Source: Rhodococcus jostii NBRC 16295 (GTDB lineage Bacteria; Actinomycetota; Actinomycetes; Mycobacteriales; Mycobacteriaceae). From it: a stretch of DNA of 64,000 bases. This document shows, piece by piece, positions 59,786 through 64,000 of this stretch. The stretch covers positions 58,583-122,582 of the forward strand of contig NZ_BCWY01000023.1 in NCBI RefSeq assembly GCF_001894825.1. Direction: 5' to 3'. The first letter of the stretch is position 1, and every line of letters begins with the position of its first letter. Both the position numbers and the translations under genes were made by a program. The notes under the pieces are model-generated. The model searched no databases. It worked only from the letters and a program-made list of their open reading frames with translations, and was not told the origin of the DNA.

Positions 59786-60946
59786 ATGGGACCGCTGAAC
59801 GGGATAAAGGTCGTCGAGATCGGATCAATCGGTCCCGGCCCCTGGTGCGCGATGATGCTGAGCGACATGGGCGCGGAGGTCCTGCGTATCGACCGGGCCG
59901 ACCACGTCGGTGCGCAGCCCGACGGTGCGCGTGCGATCGACTTCGTCAACCGGCGCGGCCGGCGCTCGGTTGCAGTCGATCTGAAGAACCCCGACGGTGC
60001 CGAGGTCGTCCTTCGGCTGGTCGAACAGGCCGACGCCCTGATCGAGGGCAGCCGGCCCGGGGTCGCCGAACGCTTGGGCATCGGCCCCGAGGAGTGCCTG
60101 GCCCGGAACCCGCGCCTGGTGTACGGGCGGATGACCGGTTGGGGCCAGGAGGGTCCGCTGGCCCAGGTACCCGGACACGACATCAACTACCTCGCGCTGA
60201 GCGGAATGCTGCACGCCATCGGGCCGGAGGGCCGTCCGGTTCCGCCGCTCAACCTCGTCGGCGACTTCGGCGGCGGCGGGATGTTGCTGGCGTTCGGGAT
60301 CGTCGCGGGCGTGCTGGAGGCCTCCCGCTCGGGGAAGGGCCAGGTCGTCGACGCGGCCATGGTCGACGGAGCCTCGCTGCTGGGGTCGATGTTCCACGGG
60401 CTGCGGCAGATCGATGCGTGGCACGACCGCCGCGAGACCAACCGGCTCGACGGGGGCGCGCCGTTCTACGGAACCTACGAGACCTCGGACGGCCTGTGGG
60501 TGGCGGTGGCCGGAAACGAACCGAAGTTCTACGCGGTGCTGGTCGAGGCGCTCGGGCTGTCCCTGGACGAGCTGCCGGATCAGATGGATCAGAGCGGTTG
60601 GGCTGACACCCGCAAGCGGTTCGCCGAGATCTTCCGGACCCGGACCCGCGAAGAATGGGTGACGAGGCTGCAGGCGCTGGAGACGTGCTTCTCCCCGGTC
60701 CTGACCCTCGACGAGGCGCTCGAACACGAGCACGCCGTCGCTCGCTCGGCATTCGTCCCGCTCGACGGCGTGCTGCAGGCGGCGCCGGCGCCGCGCTTCG
60801 GGCGCACCCCGGGACAGGTCACCCTCCCGGCAGCGCGGCCCGGGGAGCACACCGACGAAGCCCTGCGCGACTGGGGATTCAACGCGAACGAGATCGCGAA
60901 ACTGGCAACCACGGACGCGATCAAGCAGTCGCAAGGTACGCAATGA
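59786..60946 (+). CDS. Alpha-methylacyl-CoA racemase-like protein
   Basis: 386 residues of the class III CoA-transferase superfamily but with the racemase pattern: PGHDINYLALSGMLHAIGPE with the catalytic His131, PPLNLVGDFGGGGMLLAFGI with Asp160, and GKGQVVDAAMVDGASLLGSM. These match AMACR and the mycobacterial racemase rather than CaiB-type transferases, whose Asp occurs in the GyD/GMD motif. It would interconvert the 2R and 2S methylacyl-CoA forms before oxidation. GAAGGAG precedes the ATG. It overlaps the MHS transporter gene as ATGA. Confidence 0.88.
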   Translation: MGPLNGIKVVEIGSIGPGPWCAMMLSDMGAEVLRIDRADHVGAQPDGARAIDFVNRRGRRSVAVDLKNPDGAEVVLRLVEQADALIEGSRPGVAERLGIGPEECLARNPRLVYGRMTGWGQEGPLAQVPGHDINYLALSGMLHAIGPEGRPVPPLNLVGDFGGGGMLLAFGIVAGVLEASRSGKGQVVDAAMVDGASLLGSMFHGLRQIDAWHDRRETNRLDGGAPFYGTYETSDGLWVAVAGNEPKFYAVLVEALGLSLDELPDQMDQSGWADTRKRFAEIFRTRTREEWVTRLQALETCFSPVLTLDEALEHEHAVARSAFVPLDGVLQAAPAPRFGRTPGQVTLPAARPGEHTDEALRDWGFNANEIAKLATTDAIKQSQGTQ

Positions 60947-62340
60947 CTCAGCACCCGAAAGGAATCGAATCGATGTCGCAGCCAGGAGACGCTCCCGGAC
61001 AGGCAATACCGCCAACACCCATGAAGAAAATCGGCCCGGCCGTCGTGATCGGCACCGCGCTGGAGTGGTTCGACTTCTTCCTCTATTCGTCCATGGCCGC
61101 GCTGGTTTTCGGGCAGGTGTTCTTCCCGTCGAGCAACTCCGCCGGGAGCACCTTGGCTGCATTCGCCACGTTCGCCGTCGGGTTCTTGGCCCGTCCGCTC
61201 GGCGGGGTCGTCTTCGGCATCATGGGCGACAAGATCGGTCGCAAGACAGTGCTCTCGCTCAGCCTCTTGATAATGGGAGGAGCCTCGGGTCTGATCGGTC
61301 TGTTGCCCTCCTACGCAACGATCGGAGTCGCCGCACCGGTTCTCTTGGTGATTCTTCGGGTGATTCAAGGATTTGGTGCGGGCGCCGAGTTCGGGAGCGC
61401 CATCGCCGTGTCCTACGAGCATGCCGGTGCGAAGACCCGGGGCCGGTACACCTCGCTTCCTGCGCTCGGTGTCCAGATCGGACTGCTGGCTGCCTCATTG
61501 TCGGTTACCGCAGTCACCAGCTTCGGCGACGAGTTCCTGTACAGCTGGGGCTGGCGAATCCCTTTCATTGCCAGCTTCGTGCTCGTCGGAGTCGGTTATT
61601 GGATACGCCGTAACATGCCGGAGACCCCGGAATTCGAGCGTGTTGCAGCGGATCGACCCCAACGTAGGAGCCGCAAGATCTTCGGTGATCTGCTGCGATC
61701 CGATTGGCGTGGGCTATTGGTTGTTGCGGCAGTTTATGCGGGCTACGCGGCGATTTCCTACACGTTCAAGACGTTCTCGCTCTCCTACCTCAGTGAGTTC
61801 CAGGATGTGCCGGCGAACGTGGGGTCGTTCGGCGTCGCATTGGCCAGCGCGGTGGCAATTGCCGTGGTGCCCCTGGTGGGCAGGCTGTGTGACCGGGTCG
61901 ATATCCGGCGGATCATGCTGTTCGCTGCTGTCAGCGTTCTGTTGATTGCATTCCCGATGTTCTGGGTGCTCGATACCGGAAAGCCAGTATTCATCTGGGC
62001 CATCTTGATCCTCGGCACCGGCATCCTGGCCCCGATCATGATCGTGGCATCGAGTCCTTTCATGGCACAGCAATTCCCCACCGACGTGCGAGCCTCGGGT
62101 CTCGGGGCCGGACGCGAGGTCAGTGGTGCCATCGCGGGCGGTCTCGCCCCGCTGGCGGCCTTGACGATCGTCACCCTCTCCCCTGGACACGCCACCTGGG
62201 GTGTCTCCCTCCTGCTCATGGCATGTGCGCTGCTCGTCGTCCTCGGTGTGCTCTTCGACCAGAAGAAGCGCGTACTGGCGCGGAGCGGTACGAACTCGAG
62301 CCGTGAGAGCTCCGCCGAAACGGCCAGTGAACGGGTTTGA
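60943..62340 (+). CDS. MHS-family MFS symporter
   Basis: 465 residues (or 455 from ATG 60973, which has the better ribosome site GAAAGGA). MHS signatures: GTALEWFDFFLYSSMAALVF, GFLARPLGGVVFGIMGDKIG and RILRVIQGFGAGAEFGS-like segment VILRVIQGFGAGAEFGSAIA, then TRGRYTSLPALGVQIGLLAA. The family imports carboxylates such as shikimate, citrate, 2-oxoglutarate or betaine with protons. It is the uptake system for the catabolic cluster around it. Confidence 0.9.
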   Translation: MTQHPKGIESMSQPGDAPGQAIPPTPMKKIGPAVVIGTALEWFDFFLYSSMAALVFGQVFFPSSNSAGSTLAAFATFAVGFLARPLGGVVFGIMGDKIGRKTVLSLSLLIMGGASGLIGLLPSYATIGVAAPVLLVILRVIQGFGAGAEFGSAIAVSYEHAGAKTRGRYTSLPALGVQIGLLAASLSVTAVTSFGDEFLYSWGWRIPFIASFVLVGVGYWIRRNMPETPEFERVAADRPQRRSRKIFGDLLRSDWRGLLVVAAVYAGYAAISYTFKTFSLSYLSEFQDVPANVGSFGVALASAVAIAVVPLVGRLCDRVDIRRIMLFAAVSVLLIAFPMFWVLDTGKPVFIWAILILGTGILAPIMIVASSPFMAQQFPTDVRASGLGAGREVSGAIAGGLAPLAALTIVTLSPGHATWGVSLLLMACALLVVLGVLFDQKKRVLARSGTNSSRESSAETASERV

Positions 62341-62408
62341 ACCCCATGGTCGTGAAAACACTGTTACCGCAACACATAGTGCGCAACCCGCGCACTTCGT
62401 ACCGACAC

Positions 62409-62428
62409 CGGCAGCAGCGGTGCTGCCG
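62409..62428 (+). promoter_or_regulatory. Intercistronic hairpin
   Basis: CGGCAGCA and TGCTGCCG pair exactly around GCGG, 18 bp before the MaoC gene start, next to its ribosome site AAAGGA. It may tune mRNA stability or MaoC translation. Confidence 0.4.
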
Positions 62429-62446
62429 AAATCGAAAGGACTTCCC

Positions 62447-62917
62447 ATGCCCGGTCTGTTTTTTGAAGAGCTCGAGCCGGGTGCCGTGATTGATCACCCG
62501 ACCCGCCGCACCGTGACGGAGACGGACAACGTTCTGTTCAGCACGATGACGTTGAACCTGGCGCCGTTGCATTTGGATGCGGAGTACAGCAAGGGTTCGA
62601 TCTACGGGCAGCGTCTGGTCAACAGCTTGTTCATCCTGGGACTGGTCTCGGGTATTTCGGTGCCCGAGACCACGCAGGGCACCACCTTGGGCAACCTCGG
62701 CTACGAGGACGTCAAGTTCCCCAAGCCGGTGTTCCATGGTGACACCATCCGGGTGCGCACCGAGATCCTCGAGAAGCGGGAGTCGAAGAGCCGTAACGAC
62801 TCCGGCATCGTTCAGTTCCGTCATTACGGCATCAACCAGCGTGACGAGGTGGTGTGCGAGTGCCGCCGGTCCGGTCTGATGCTCAAGCGCACGGCGGCGG
62901 AATCGGTCAGCGCGTAA
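62447..62917 (+). CDS. MaoC-like (R)-hydratase/dehydratase
   Basis: 156 residues, single hotdog. DETDNVLFS-type segment TETDNVLFSTMTLNLAPLHL carries the conserved His of the hydratase dyad (PLHLD); the usual Asp position is occupied by Asn or Leu, as in mesaconyl/itaconyl-type hydratases. EYSKGSIYGQRLVNSLFILG continues the hydratase motif, and PVFHGDTIRVRTEILEKRES is typical of MaoC proteins acting on C5 branched acyl-CoA. It would hydrate an enoyl-CoA from the cluster's substrate. GAAAGGACTTCCC precedes ATG 62447. Confidence 0.85.
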   Translation: MPGLFFEELEPGAVIDHPTRRTVTETDNVLFSTMTLNLAPLHLDAEYSKGSIYGQRLVNSLFILGLVSGISVPETTQGTTLGNLGYEDVKFPKPVFHGDTIRVRTEILEKRESKSRNDSGIVQFRHYGINQRDEVVCECRRSGLMLKRTAAESVSA

Positions 62918-62946
62918 CCGGTCGCACGCGTCGAGGAGGAACGGGT

Positions 62947-64000
62947 ATGACGAAGAGTCAGCAGGACGAGACCGCGCAGCGGTATGCGTGGATGCCGAGT
63001 GAGACGGTTGTCGAGCGCAGCCGGTTGCTGTCGGCAATGCGGCGCTGGGGACACAGGACCATCGACGAGCTGAACCGGTCCGCGGCTGCAGACCCGGAAC
63101 GGTTCTGGCGAAATGTCGTCGAGGATCTGCAGATCACGTTCGACGCACCGTTCGATCGGGTCCGTGACGAGTCCGGCGGCAGGCCGTTCCCGCGGTGGTT
63201 TCCCGGCGGGCACGTCAATGTCGGGAACCTGTGCGCGCACCGGCACGCTGTCGGCCAACTCGTGGACAAGACGGCGGTGGTCTACGAGGGGGACAGCGGT
63301 CAACGGCGCACGTTGACCTACGCCGAACTGGACCGTGCGGTGCGGCGGTTCGCGGCGAACCTGACCCAGCTCGGCGTGGCGCGCGGGGATCGGGTGGTGC
63401 TGTTCGTCCCCGCGGTCCCGGAGGCGGTGGTGGCGTTTCTGGCGATCGCGATGATCGGAGCGATCTCGGTGCCCACCTTTACCGGATACGCGCCGGATGC
63501 GCTGGCCACCCGGCTGCAGGATTCCGAGGCGGTCATGCTGATCACGGCGGACGGCACGACGCGGCGCGGCAAGCCGGTGCCGATGAAGGAGACCGCGGAT
63601 CAGGCGCTCGAATCGGCGCCGTCGGTCCGCACCGTCGTCGTTCTCCGTCACCTCGGTACCGATGTGGCGATGCGCGCGGGCCGCGATGTCTACTTCGACG
63701 CCCTGGACCCGAACCCGGCACCGGTGCAGACCGCGCCGACCGAGGCGAATGACCCGCTGACCATCGTGTACACGTCCGGGACGACGGGCCGACCGAAGGG
63801 CATTGTGCACTCGCACGGCGGTTTCGGGGTGAAGGCGGCGGTGGACTTCGCGTACGGTTTCGACGTCCACGCCGACGATGTGGTTTCCTGGATCACCGAC
63901 CTCGGCTGGCTGGTCGGCCCGCTGCTGATGACCGGGCCGCTGCAACTCGGTGCCACCATCGTCATGGTCGAGGGCCTGCCCACCTACCCGACCGCGGACC
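62947..64000 (+). CDS. AMP-dependent acyl-CoA synthetase, 5' part (runs off the window)
   Basis: At least 351 residues before the window edge. It starts 29 bp after the MaoC gene with GAGGAGGA before ATG 62947. It resembles acetyl/propionyl-CoA synthetases: RWFPGGHVNVGNLCAHRHAV, VVYEGDSGQRRTLTYAELDR, RGDRVVLFVPAVPEAVVAFL and the P-loop-like A3 motif IVYTSGTTGRPKGIVHSHGG, then VVSWITDLGWLVGP. It would activate the imported acid with ATP. The C-terminal acyl domain is outside the window. Confidence 0.88.
   Translation, partial: MTKSQQDETAQRYAWMPSETVVERSRLLSAMRRWGHRTIDELNRSAAADPERFWRNVVEDLQITFDAPFDRVRDESGGRPFPRWFPGGHVNVGNLCAHRHAVGQLVDKTAVVYEGDSGQRRTLTYAELDRAVRRFAANLTQLGVARGDRVVLFVPAVPEAVVAFLAIAMIGAISVPTFTGYAPDALATRLQDSEAVMLITADGTTRRGKPVPMKETADQALESAPSVRTVVVLRHLGTDVAMRAGRDVYFDALDPNPAPVQTAPTEANDPLTIVYTSGTTGRPKGIVHSHGGFGVKAAVDFAYGFDVHADDVVSWITDLGWLVGPLLMTGPLQLGATIVMVEGLPTYPTAD

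Noticed and set aside
1..64000. CRISPR arrays, tRNA/rRNA genes, integrase or transposase genes
   Set aside because: I saw no regularly spaced repeats, no cloverleaf-like gene sequence and no transposase or integrase motifs; the decayed genes have no element ends next to them.

Overview
The window is about 64 kb of high-GC actinobacterial DNA. Gene content (WhiB regulator, CNNM gene pair, F420-type PPOX protein, ERCC4 nuclease with an Lsr2-like tail, AzlCD/Lrp, Lrp-controlled branched-chain dehydrogenase operon, actinobacterial-type gas vesicle cluster, two PaaX regulators, many CoA-dependent catabolic genes) points to Rhodococcus of the opacus/jostii type or a close relative. This is inferred from content, not from a search. 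No rRNA, tRNA, CRISPR array, prophage or complete insertion sequence was recognised.

Layout. 1-2.1 kb: end of an aromatic-acid-type MFS transporter and a benzaldehyde/vanillin-type aldehyde dehydrogenase. 2.3-4.1 kb: methionine aminopeptidase divergent from a small XRE regulator across two inverted repeats, then two decayed gene fragments. 4.1-10.6 kb: housekeeping and envelope genes (lipoprotein, APC permease, histidine phosphatase, CYTH-CHAD protein, WhiB, DUF2867). 10.7-17.0 kb: gas vesicle operon on the minus strand, reading from high to low coordinates as two charged accessory proteins (one SRPBCC with an AT-hook), gvpA, F, G, O, J, L, S, K, with a basic membrane protein gene further upstream. 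17.0-20.5 kb: fatty acid desaturase, CsbD protein, TetR regulator, maltokinase-cap-like protein. 20.6-28.7 kb: AzlDC exporter with its Lrp regulator, ERCC4-Lsr2 nuclease, a proline/arginine-rich leader peptide joined to two CNNM genes, PepSY membrane protein, AIM24 protein. 28.7-34.1 kb: Lrp regulator divergent from a complete four-gene branched-chain 2-oxoacid dehydrogenase operon.

34.2-45.2 kb is the most unusual part. Two divergent PaaX regulators stand beside a tightly overlapped operon: amino-acid-type ABC importer (three genes), CapA-like metallophosphoesterase, CaiB-type CoA-transferase, two subunits related to 2-hydroxyacyl-CoA dehydratase/benzoyl-CoA reductase that appear to have lost most cysteine cluster ligands, and an MFS exporter. 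It looks like import, CoA activation and conversion of an unknown compound under acyl-CoA-responsive control. No activator ATPase is present in the window.

45.3-53.6 kb: assorted small enzymes (PPOX, two VOC proteins, nucleotidyltransferase, thioesterase, nitronate monooxygenase), a decayed thiolase 3' end, a TetR regulator, an alpha/beta hydrolase and an XRE/MmyB regulator. 53.8-64 kb: a large LuxR-type ATPase regulator, then a CoA-based catabolic cluster: acetyl-CoA hydrolase/transferase family enzyme, atypical SDR, CaiB transferase, alpha-methylacyl-CoA racemase-like protein, MHS symporter, MaoC hydratase and the start of an acyl-CoA synthetase cut by the window edge. The set suggests uptake, activation and breakdown of a branched carboxylic acid.
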